Shown here in pieces: positions 36,622 to 43,971 of a stretch of DNA of 53,999 nucleotides. The stretch comes from Candidatus Muiribacterium halophilum. GTDB taxonomy: Bacteria; Muiribacteriota; Muiribacteriia; Muiribacteriales; Muiribacteriaceae. Numbering within the stretch: position 1 is the first letter of the stretch; every line of letters begins with the position of its first letter. Below the pieces are notes generated by a model, which ran no database searches, was not told the origin of the DNA, and was given only the letters and a program-made list of their open reading frames with translations. The translations under genes and the position numbers were made by a program. The stretch lies in NCBI GenBank assembly GCA_002869225.1, contig PKTG01000123.1, forward strand, positions 1 to 53,999. The letters are read 5' to 3'.

Positions 36622-36670
36622 CAGGAATTAGGGGTTAGGATTTAGGATTTAGGGATTGAGATTCTTCCCG
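36622..36670. repeat. Dispersed intergenic repeat, GGATTAGGGG family, copy 3 (left part only)
   Basis: AGGAATTAGGGGTTAGGATT and following TTAGGATTTAGGGATTGAG match the left part of copies 1 and 4. The CCAAAATCC right part is missing. Instead the element runs into the CATTACGCTTTACG motif at 36671. Confidence 0.65.
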
Positions 36671-36696
36671 TCACACTTTACGCATTACGCTTTACG
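36671..36696. repeat. Second copy of the CTTTAC/ATTACG motif
   Basis: CACTTTACGCATTACGCTTT continues into ACG and is nearly the same as 1071-1097. It abuts copy 3 of the GGATTAGGGG repeat. Confidence 0.5.
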
Positions 36697-36703
36697 AAAA
36701 AAC

Positions 36704-37348
36704 TTATTCTTCAACAATATTATCACTCATGTTTTGAACATCGTTTGAAAGTTGATTTATTATTTTGTCAACAAGTGGATTAGAGTTAATAAGATTCTTT
36801 ATCTCAACCTGCTCTATTATATCTTCATACTGTAGACTATCATCTGTCCAATATAGATGATAAGCATAAAGAGCTCTTACATAGTTGTCAGAAAAATATT
36901 TATATATATTGGAACAATATCCTTGCGGTATTTCCTTAAATATATCTTCCACAAAAGTAAGATCACTTGCATTTCTTATATTTAACTTACATGCAACAAG
37001 ACCAATTACAGCTTCAGTAAGTGGCAGGGAACGATTAAAAGCTTCCTCAGCCTGAATATATCTTTCATTATGTAATGCGATTATTCCATCAGCAAGGAAA
37101 AAAAGCTTCTCGATCTCGACAGGTAGTTTTATTCCCCTGAAAATATTTAGATTCTGCTCTGCTTCTACAAGATTATCATCATTAAGGAATTTATATACAT
37201 TATCGATATTCATTGAAAGATAGTCTTCTGAGATGATTTCTGTCGTTTTTTGAGTAGATGTCATAGGAAGCTGTGATGAAAAACAACCACTTAGTGAGGA
37301 TATAACAATAAGTGCTACAATAATTAAGTCTCTTTTAATGTTCTTCAT
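36704..37348 (-). CDS. Putative lipoprotein with weak TPR-like helices
   Basis: The signal peptide ends in a lipobox, ISSLSGC (Cys at about residue 22), so the 214-residue protein is probably lipid-anchored. The mature part is helical with TPR-like units (FFLADGIIALHNERYIQAEEAFNRS). The family is not recognised. It sits alone between two intergenic repeat regions. Confidence 0.8.
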   Translation of the reverse strand: MKNIKRDLIIVALIVISSLSGCFSSQLPMTSTQKTTEIISEDYLSMNIDNVYKFLNDDNLVEAEQNLNIFRGIKLPVEIEKLFFLADGIIALHNERYIQAEEAFNRSLPLTEAVIGLVACKLNIRNASDLTFVEDIFKEIPQGYCSNIYKYFSDNYVRALYAYHLYWTDDSLQYEDIIEQVEIKNLINSNPLVDKIINQLSNDVQNMSDNIVEE

Positions 37349-37419
37349 ATAAAGTTTATCGGTATAATTGAAAAGTTAAATAAAATGTTTTACAGAAAAT
37401 ACCAGAAGACATTTTTTAT

Positions 37420-37490
37420 AACAGTGAGCAGATTCTAATGGGTCTTAGTGAGCAGAGCTAAAGCTCTTTGTGAGTAGTGAGTGGTTTGCA
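37420..37490. repeat. Dispersed intergenic repeat, GTCTTAGTGAGCA family, second copy
   Basis: The plus strand from 37420 matches the minus strand of 15629-15596. The following AGAGCT-aa-AGCTCT (37454-37467) is a small palindrome. TGAGTAGTGAGTGGT after it resembles the reverse complement of the TCAC-rich run at 10545-10610. Confidence 0.5.
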
Positions 37491-37519
37491 ACGATAAAAA
37501 AAATTTTTCAAAAAATAGA

Positions 37520-37599
37520 ATACCTTTAAAGGATACCTTTCAATAAGTGCATTTTTAATAATAGATTCAATGATTTTTCTGTTGTTTCTTTAAAGGTAT
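37520..37599 (-). repeat. 12-bp inverted repeat ending at a pilin stop codon
   Basis: ATACCTTTAAAG (37520-37531) and CTTTAAAGGTAT (37588-37599) are perfect inverted repeats 56 bases apart. The right arm ends one base before the TAG stop (37601-37603) of the pseudopilin gene. Confidence 0.45.
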
Positions 37600-37600
37600 A

Positions 37601-37981
37601 CTACCGTGGGCCTACAAGAAGTTCGTAAGAAAATTCAACCTCTCCGGTCGATACAACGTATACCCCGGTTCCCTCTGTTGGTGTTCCAACATTATACTGG
37701 TAAACCTGTATCAGATAATTATATCCAGCTGGATTTTTAGGGAGTTCCTGAAGAAATTCTCCCCTCAGCTCTTCCACTGTATCCGGCCATCTACCATATT
37801 TTAATCTAAATTCCTGCATATTTTTCTTTATAGTTTGCATATCCATCATCATCTTTTTTACTTTCATATCTCTTAGCACACCTTTAAAATAAGGAGTTGC
37901 TGCTGAGACTACTATCAAAATGATCGCAAGTGTTATCACTATTTCTATAAGAGTAAAAGCTTTTTTATTCCTGAATGGCAA
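37601..37981 (-). CDS. GspG/PilE-like pseudopilin
   Basis: The leader is RNKKA followed by FTLIEIVITLAIILIVVSAA, with Glu5 present and Ala in place of the cleavage Gly. The helix is followed by KKNMQEFRLKYGRWPDTVEEL and LPKNPAGYNYL, a GspG-like short globular domain. Length 126. It overlaps the upstream pseudopilin gene by 17 bases and is the last of three consecutive pseudopilin genes after surE. Confidence 0.87.
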   Translation of the reverse strand: MPFRNKKAFTLIEIVITLAIILIVVSAATPYFKGVLRDMKVKKMMMDMQTIKKNMQEFRLKYGRWPDTVEELRGEFLQELPKNPAGYNYLIQVYQYNVGTPTEGTGVYVVSTGEVEFSYELLVGPR

Positions 37982-38393
37982 GAAAAGCCTCCTTTTCGAC
38001 TTTTATATCATTGATGTAAATATTATAAACAGCAAACAGTGAATAAATATTATTATCTATATTATTTCTTGTCCTTTTGATACTAAATGGCTCTCCCCAT
38101 CCTGTTATAAAAACATTTGAAGAACCAATATATTTATATTTCACAAGATCACTCAATGTAAACATCTTTGTACCATTATCAAGTCTCATACTATCAGATG
38201 TTTCTCTATTATTAGCTGAATTTATCTGATAAAGCTTGATGGTCTCTCTTAATTTCTGAAGATTCATCTGAGTCTTTGTTATCTTTGCATTATTTAAATA
38301 TCCCTGAAGATAAGGAAATCCTACAACGACAAGCAGACCTAATATTGCAATAACTACCATTATCTAAATTAGGTTAAACCCTTTTTTATTCAT
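37965..38393 (-). pseudogene. Pseudopilin gene with an amber codon at the Glu5 position
   Basis: From the ATG at 38393 (ATGA overlap with the gene before) the minus strand reads MNKKGFNLI, then TAG (38364-38366), then IMVVIAILGLLVVVGFPYL and about 110 more residues of normal pilin-like sequence. The TAG falls exactly where Glu5 stands in class III prepilins (GF.LIE); GAG to TAG is a single-base change. Starting at the next ATG (38360) would lose the leader and cleavage site. TAG is an ordinary stop elsewhere here (ends of genes at 2071, 3780, 37601), so a general recoding is unlikely. A recent nonsense mutation or a sequencing error is the simplest explanation. Confidence 0.85.
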
Positions 38394-38746
38394 TTATCCA
38401 CACCAACCTTTAACTCTTCTGTACCATTTGAATACGTACCAATATACAAAAGGTCTCCAACATGTCTTATACTATAAGTTCCACCGTAAGGATCTCTTGG
38501 TATCCTGACCTCAGAATTCACTTGAAGTCCAGTTTTTAGTTCATCAAAAGTCTGGGGATATTTACGATATTTTATACCATATACACACATAGCTTTTTTT
38601 ATTTCCTGAAGATCACTTTTGATCTTGGCTTTATTTACTCTTCCTGACTGACCTCGAAAATCAACTAAAGCAAACATTGCTATTATAGAGATGATCAAAG
38701 CTACTATTACAACTTCGAGTAATGTAAAACCTTTATTATTTTTCAT
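38390..38746 (-). CDS. GspG-like pseudopilin
   Basis: MKNNKG followed by FTLLEVVIVALIISIIAMFA gives the cleavage Gly and Glu5. The domain after the helix has YRKYPQTFDELKTGL and RIPRDPYGGTYSI, the GspG-type motif. Length 118. The start overlaps the surE end by 11 bases and the stop overlaps the next pseudopilin (ATGA). Confidence 0.88.
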   Translation of the reverse strand: MKNNKGFTLLEVVIVALIISIIAMFALVDFRGQSGRVNKAKIKSDLQEIKKAMCVYGIKYRKYPQTFDELKTGLQVNSEVRIPRDPYGGTYSIRHVGDLLYIGTYSNGTEELKVGVDK

Positions 38747-39485
38747 ATAAGAACTCCGGTTTTAGTTTAGTGAGGGATACATAACCATTTGCAACTGCTC
38801 CCAGATCTGAGTCAGGGGAGTCATCTTTTTCAAAGACTCTCTCACCTTTCAGGATTGCCCTATACTGCCCATTTTTTTTCTTTTTTTCAAATAGATAATA
38901 TTCCTTATAAAAGAACTCTGCCGGATGTGTCTCTTTTACTCCTTTGATATTATCTAAATCAGGATAATTAAAATTATAAAGTATATCCGTTCTAAGATTT
39001 TCTTTATTATCAATTATATATTCTACTAAAAAAGAAGCAGCTCTATAAAAACCTTCTACATCATCTTTTTTTACCATAGCAAGCGATAACGCGAATGATG
39101 GTATTTTTCTTTCAAGTCCTTCAAAAGCAGCATTTACTGTACCTGAATATCTCAGATCAATTCCCGTATTCTCACCATTATTGATTCCAGAGATAATCAT
39201 ATCAGGAGAAATATCGAAGGTATCTTTCAAAAATGAAAAAGCGATTTTCGAACAATCTACCGGAAACCCTCCGATAACAGAAAAAGCTTTCTCCACTCCT
39301 TTAAACTCTTTGTTTTCAACTATGCTAAGTTCTTTATGAAGCGACATAGCCGCTGCACTTGCACTCTTTTCAACGTCAGGTGCAAATACATATATAGACC
39401 AATCAGTCTTTTCGGTGATGACTTCGCATAGTATTCTTATTCCAATACTATCAATACCATCATCATTTACAATAAGTATATTCAT
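38736..39485 (-). CDS. surE: 5'/3'-nucleotidase SurE
   Basis: SurE is a metal-dependent phosphatase for nucleoside monophosphates. The N-terminal metal site is ILIVNDDGIDS (DD at residues 8-9), followed by VFAPDVEKSASAAAMSL, GGFPVDCSKIAF, and the second metal motif SGINNGENTGIDLRYSGTVNAAFEG. Length 249. Its ATG overlaps the stop of the upstream winged-helix gene (TAATG). Confidence 0.95.
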   Translation of the reverse strand: MNILIVNDDGIDSIGIRILCEVITEKTDWSIYVFAPDVEKSASAAAMSLHKELSIVENKEFKGVEKAFSVIGGFPVDCSKIAFSFLKDTFDISPDMIISGINNGENTGIDLRYSGTVNAAFEGLERKIPSFALSLAMVKKDDVEGFYRAASFLVEYIIDNKENLRTDILYNFNYPDLDNIKGVKETHPAEFFYKEYYLFEKKKKNGQYRAILKGERVFEKDDSPDSDLGAVANGYVSLTKLKPEFLYEK

Positions 39486-39712
39486 TATTTTAATTCAAGG
39501 AACAATCTATACCTCTTCCCTTTTCCCTGTTCAACAAAGTTAAGTTTTTCTTCTCTTGCAAGCCAACCAATAGCCATAGCAAATCTTTGTTCTTTCATCG
39601 GAGTTTCTTTGAATGTTTCAAGAACTTTTTCCTTAACCTGTTTATACTGTTGTTGTCCATCATCATTAAGTACCTGCCATACATTTCCAGCCATCTGTCC
39701 AATAATATTCAT
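39485..39712 (-). CDS. Small winged helix-turn-helix protein (DUF2582-like)
   Basis: The 75-residue protein has the pattern of the DUF2582 winged-helix family: IIGQMAGNVWQVLNDDG at the start, FAMAIGWLAREEKLNF and a C-terminal wing with YRLFLELK. Such proteins are common in anaerobes; their targets are mostly unknown. It overlaps surE. The upstream gap (39713-39794) is AT-rich and holds no gene. Confidence 0.82.
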   Translation of the reverse strand: MNIIGQMAGNVWQVLNDDGQQQYKQVKEKVLETFKETPMKEQRFAMAIGWLAREEKLNFVEQGKGKRYRLFLELK

Positions 39713-39794
39713 AGATCTTCTCCTAAATATTTTTTAAAAACGCTTTAAAAAAAGACGCTTTCTTAACAAATATTAATAAATTTTTAAAATTAAG

Positions 39795-40529
39795 TCAATC
39801 CCTGAAGTATTCTGTTGGATTAAGTGCTAAAGGATTTCCTGTGCTAGAATATTTCCGAAGTTCAAAATAGAATCTTTCAGATCTGATTTTACCGATTACC
39901 TGACCCTGGCTGACCTTATCTCCCATTTTCACTAATACGTTCAATGAACCGGAATAAACGGTGTAATAGTTGCTTCCATGTTCAATTATAACTATCTCTT
40001 CCCCCACTGTATTATCAACATAGACCACCATACCCGGAGCTGCTGCTTTCATAGAATTACCTTTTGCAGAAAAATAAATACCTTCTGAGGTTAAACCATC
40101 CACTTCACTTCCAAATTTATGAAGTATCTTTGCTTTAACCGGTCTCACTAAAAATTTGGAGACTTTTACTGGTTTTACGGTCTTAGTCACGGTTTTGGTT
40201 TTAGTTGTTTTAGTATTATTTTTATTTACATTTTTAGTTTTCTCAGGTTTTGATTTATTCTGATTTGTTTTTTGAACACTTCCAGATAAATATATCTTCT
40301 GACCAGTAGATAGTACATTAGGATTTTTTAATTTATTTATCGCTATAAGATGTTGCATACTTAATTTAAACTTTTTAGCGATACCAAAAAGAGTATCACC
40401 TTTTTTCACAGTATAATATTTACCGCTGGTCGAATTTGAAATAGATGCTTTTCTTGGAGTCCGTCTGCATGATAGATTAAAGAGACAAAGACATATTAAT
40501 ATTACTATAAATAAGCGTTTTTCAAACAA
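39795..40529 (-). CDS. NlpD-like lipoprotein with LysM and a degenerate M23 domain
   Basis: The N-terminus has a signal peptide with lipobox LFNLSC. A LysM domain follows (YYTVKKGDTLFGIAKKF to LSTGQKIYL), then a Lys/Thr-rich linker, then an M23-type fold (AAAPGMVVYVDNTVGEEIVIIEHG). The zinc-ligand positions look lost: GIYFSAKG where enzymes have G.DIA, YSGSLN for Y.HL, and RFYFELR for HLHFE. This matches NlpD/EnvC-type activators of cell-wall amidases rather than an active peptidase. The start is a TTG at 40529, inside the end of the HEAT gene. Confidence 0.85.
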   Translation of the reverse strand: MFEKRLFIVILICLCLFNLSCRRTPRKASISNSTSGKYYTVKKGDTLFGIAKKFKLSMQHLIAINKLKNPNVLSTGQKIYLSGSVQKTNQNKSKPEKTKNVNKNNTKTTKTKTVTKTVKPVKVSKFLVRPVKAKILHKFGSEVDGLTSEGIYFSAKGNSMKAAAPGMVVYVDNTVGEEIVIIEHGSNYYTVYSGSLNVLVKMGDKVSQGQVIGKIRSERFYFELRKYSSTGNPLALNPTEYFRD

Positions 40530-42637
40530 TTTTGTTCTACCTTCTTATATAAAGATAATGCTTTCGATGAGATATCGACATCATCATCATAACTTAGCTG
40601 TTCAAGTATTTCAAGAGATGTCTTGTTATACACATCACCAAAACCATCGATAAGTTCTTTTAGAACAGCTTTTGATAGATTTTCAATATTATCTGATACT
40701 CTTAGTATCAGATCATTATTTTCTATAAGAAGAACATTAAAACTTCTGGCAGCTTCGACAGCTATATCATCATCAACATTCTCAAGCATCGATACAAGAA
40801 AATCCATAAATAGTTCATCATTAGAATATCTTAGAGTAAATAAGATCGCTTTTTTAACATTTTGCGTCTCTCCGTTAAATATATCCAGGAACTGTTGAAA
40901 CATGCTTGTTTCTCCACATTTACCCAATGCCTTTATCGCATTAGCTCGAACAACATCCTCATGATCCTTAAGTGCTTTTTTCAGTATTGGTACAACCTGA
41001 ATAGCACCAATCTCACCAAGTACAAAACAAGCACTAGCTCTCTGCCATTTATCAGCTTCTTTAAGCATATCCTCGAGTTTTGCAAGCATCCTGAGACCAC
41101 CTAGTTCCCATAAGGTCTTAGCAGCATTGGCTTTTACTCTATTGTTATCATCTCTAAGAGTAGGCATTACCGTATTTACAATCTCTATCTCATCTATTGT
41201 ATCAAAATACTGTTCCAGAGCTTCTATAGCATTACTTTTGGTTCTCGCATCATCCTCCTGATTAATAATAAACAGCAGCATCTGACCACTATCTTTAGTT
41301 TTTGCAAGAGCTATTATATCAGTAAGTATTGATCTTAACTTTGGAGATTTTTCATCCTTATAAAAATCAAATAGCGGCTCAGCCATATCCGGAAGAAGAT
41401 TTTCAAACTTTTTAAGACTATAAAGTATCTCAACCTTTAGATCTTCATCCACTCTTTTATATATTCCAAGTAGATTCAAATAAGATTTACCATCCTTATT
41501 AACAGTGAGAATATCAACAACACTTGCATTAATTTCCTTGTCCTTTAATTTGATAAAGGAATCAAGAAGTGAATAAAAACTTTCCGGAAAATATTCTTTG
41601 TTTGAAAAGATCTTCAATACACTTTTTATGACATTTATATTTGGATTCTTCATAAGTGGTTCAAGCTGCTTTAGCTCATGTGGTTTTACAAGAGTTGAAA
41701 TAACAAATACAGCTTCTTCACGAACCGCATCATCATTATCCATTATAAGTGGGATTATTTTATTAAGTACACCCTGTGCATTTAGCTTGGAAAGAGCAGA
41801 AAGTGCTGCTTTCCTAACCTTTGCCGAATTATCAGCAAGTCTTTCGGTCACGATCTCTACAATAGAAACATCGTTTGAATGAGCAAGTGATATAAGAGCA
41901 TTTTTTCTTATATTTTCAATATTACACCTTGTAAGTTTTTTAAGAAGTTCTCGTATCTGTCCTGAATGCACAATACCCAAAACTTCTACAACTCTTTCTT
42001 TAACATCATCTTTGACTTCATCAGAGGATAGTATACTTACAAGTTTACTAACAAGTCTTTCCCCTTCCATACTATAAAGATATTTGATAGCTTTCATCCT
42101 GATATCTTTATCCGGATCTTTTATAAGTGGAAGTAAATAGTTTTGAATGTTCTGCAGCTTATAAGAAGTTACAAGGTCTAGAGCTCTCTTTTTGACCTCT
42201 TTGTTCTCATCCTGTAAAAGCTTAACGGCGGCATTTACAACTTCTGGGGAGTCGTTAAGATCAAACTTTCCAATATCTCTTATGATAAGTAGCCTTATAT
42301 AAAGATCTTCAGTTGTATCTGAAGCTATATCCATTAATTTTGCAAGAGAATGTTCATCCTGAATTGCAAGAAGAGCATTGATTATCTCTTTTTTTATCGA
42401 ATGTGTTGGTTTTTCTCCATAAACCATTATAAGAGGACCGGAAGCTCTCTTATCTTTTAGATTTCCAAGAGCTCTAATAACAGCTAACCTTACCTCACTC
42501 CTTAATTCAGGAAGACTATTAAGAAGATATTCTATAGCATTTGGATCATCACTTTCACCCATCTGCTTAATAGCTTCAAGTTTTTCATGAAGGTTTCTGC
42601 TATTTAATTGAAAGACCAGCTCCTGTAAATCAACCAT
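40505..42637 (-). CDS. HEAT-repeat protein
   Basis: The 710-residue protein consists of about 18-20 HEAT/PBS-lyase-type repeats, such as DDPNAIEYLLNSLPELRSEV, VRLAVIRALGNLKDKRASGP and WQRASACFVLGEIGAIQVVP. There is no membrane segment or enzyme motif. It lies 6 bases downstream of deoB and overlaps the NlpD-like gene by 25 bases. Probably a protein-binding scaffold; the partner is unknown. Confidence 0.88.
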   Translation of the reverse strand: MVDLQELVFQLNSRNLHEKLEAIKQMGESDDPNAIEYLLNSLPELRSEVRLAVIRALGNLKDKRASGPLIMVYGEKPTHSIKKEIINALLAIQDEHSLAKLMDIASDTTEDLYIRLLIIRDIGKFDLNDSPEVVNAAVKLLQDENKEVKKRALDLVTSYKLQNIQNYLLPLIKDPDKDIRMKAIKYLYSMEGERLVSKLVSILSSDEVKDDVKERVVEVLGIVHSGQIRELLKKLTRCNIENIRKNALISLAHSNDVSIVEIVTERLADNSAKVRKAALSALSKLNAQGVLNKIIPLIMDNDDAVREEAVFVISTLVKPHELKQLEPLMKNPNINVIKSVLKIFSNKEYFPESFYSLLDSFIKLKDKEINASVVDILTVNKDGKSYLNLLGIYKRVDEDLKVEILYSLKKFENLLPDMAEPLFDFYKDEKSPKLRSILTDIIALAKTKDSGQMLLFIINQEDDARTKSNAIEALEQYFDTIDEIEIVNTVMPTLRDDNNRVKANAAKTLWELGGLRMLAKLEDMLKEADKWQRASACFVLGEIGAIQVVPILKKALKDHEDVVRANAIKALGKCGETSMFQQFLDIFNGETQNVKKAILFTLRYSNDELFMDFLVSMLENVDDDIAVEAARSFNVLLIENNDLILRVSDNIENLSKAVLKELIDGFGDVYNKTSLEILEQLSYDDDVDISSKALSLYKKVEQNCLKNAYL

Positions 42638-42643
42638 ACACTC

Positions 42644-43801
42644 TTAGATCTCCTTAAGTAAAGAGATTCCTTTCGAATATTTTATTCCAAAATAATCAAG
42701 AATAGTAGCACTTATATCTATAAATCCTTCTCTTACTTTTAAATCGGCACATTTCGAAAATTCTTTACTATAAACAAGTATAGGAATATATTCTCTTGTA
42801 TGGTCAGTTCCTTTAAAACATGGGTCACAGCCATGGTCAGCGGTTATAATAAGGATATCATCGCCATCCATCTCTTCAATTATCTTAGGAAGGAAAGTAT
42901 CCATCTCTTCAATTGCTTTTGCATATCCTTCAAAATCATTTCTATGTCCATATTTCATATCGAAATCAACAAGATTTGTAAAAATAAAACCAGGGGTCTT
43001 TTCTTTGAAAAATTCTAATGTGTTTTTAAGTCCATGTAGATTATTTTTGTTATGCCCCGATGATTTACTTATACCTTTTCCAGCAAAAATATCCTCGATC
43101 TTTCCAACAGCCATTGTCTCGACGTTATTCTTTTGAAGAATAGTAAGAACGTTTTCAGGAGGCAGCACAGGAAAATCTTTTCTGTTAGCAGTACGAACAA
43201 AATCATCTTTATTAGTACCAACAAATGGTCTTGCTATAACTCTGCCAACACTAAATTCGCCTGTCAGTATCTCACGAGCTATCTCACATATCTTATATAA
43301 TTCAGGAACAGTAACGATCTTTTCATTAGCTGCTATCTGAAATACACTGTCTGCTGAAGTATATACAATAAGAGCACCAGTCTTTAGATGTTCTTCACCA
43401 AGATCTTTTATTATCTCTGTTCCTGATGCAGCAAAATTTCCTATAGTCTTTTTCCCAGTCCTTTTTTCAAACTCATCTATTATTACAGCTGGAAATCTTT
43501 CATATACAGGAAACGGATGCTCAAGAACGGTTCCCATCATCTCCCAATGACCGGTAATCGTATCTTTACCTGGAGAGAGTTCAGACATCTTTCCAAAACT
43601 TGCGATTGGCTTGTCTACTTTTTTTATTCCTTTGAGATCAGCTATATTCCCTATTCCCATACTCTCAAGCACAGGTATTTTTAAATCATAATTCTCACAT
43701 ATATGACCAAGCGTGTTGGCACCAACATCACCGTATTTATCGGCATCAGGGAGATAACCTATTCCCATACTATCCGCAACTATCACACATATTCTTCGCA
43801 T
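42644..43801 (-). CDS. deoB: Phosphopentomutase DeoB
   Basis: DeoB interconverts (deoxy)ribose-1-phosphate and (deoxy)ribose-5-phosphate. The alkaline-phosphatase-fold signature is clear: ICVIVADSMGIGYLPDA with the metal-binding Asp, DVGANTLGHI with the phosphorylated Thr, GKDTITGHWEMMG, and the C-terminal metal site ITADHGCDPCFKGTDHTREY. Length 385 from the ATG at 43801, where GGAGG lies six bases upstream. Next to deoC it supplies deoxyribose-5-phosphate, so it belongs to the microcompartment pathway although it carries no obvious targeting tail. Confidence 0.95.
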   Translation of the reverse strand: MRRICVIVADSMGIGYLPDADKYGDVGANTLGHICENYDLKIPVLESMGIGNIADLKGIKKVDKPIASFGKMSELSPGKDTITGHWEMMGTVLEHPFPVYERFPAVIIDEFEKRTGKKTIGNFAASGTEIIKDLGEEHLKTGALIVYTSADSVFQIAANEKIVTVPELYKICEIAREILTGEFSVGRVIARPFVGTNKDDFVRTANRKDFPVLPPENVLTILQKNNVETMAVGKIEDIFAGKGISKSSGHNKNNLHGLKNTLEFFKEKTPGFIFTNLVDFDMKYGHRNDFEGYAKAIEEMDTFLPKIIEEMDGDDILIITADHGCDPCFKGTDHTREYIPILVYSKEFSKCADLKVREGFIDISATILDYFGIKYSKGISLLKEI

Positions 43802-43822
43802 TAACAACCTCCAAATTAAATC

Positions 43823-43903
43823 AGGGATTAGGGGTTAGGATTTAGGGGTTAGGGAGAGCCAAGGTCTTCCCAAAATCCAAAATCCAGTTTCTTCCCAAAA
43901 TCC
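43823..43903. repeat. Dispersed intergenic repeat, GGATTAGGGG / CCAAAATCC family, copy 4
   Basis: AGGGATTAGGGGTTAGGATT and following TTAGGGG units form the left part. TCTTCCCAAAATCCAAAATC and the CAG that follows form the right part, as in copies 1 and 2. It separates the DeoC-AOR gene from deoB. Confidence 0.75.
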
Positions 43904-43924
43904 ATTATCTCTACATTTTTAAGT

Positions 43925-43971
43925 AAATTTATTTTTTGAAAATACTTTCGTTATTTTCAAAAAATAAATTT
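43925..43971 (-). terminator. Perfect 20-bp hairpin overlapping the end of the DeoC-AOR gene
   Basis: Bases 43925-43944 and 43952-43971 are perfect inverted repeats around a 7-base loop (ctttcgt). The TGA stop (43957-43959) and the last four codons lie in the right arm. There is no T-run on the minus strand after the stem, so it may protect the 3' end or attenuate read-through into deoB. Confidence 0.65.

Noticed and set aside
37965-38360. A pseudopilin starting at the ATG at 38360
   Set aside because: It would begin in the middle of the hydrophobic helix without leader peptide or cleavage site; the ATGA-coupled start at 38393 is clearly the original one.
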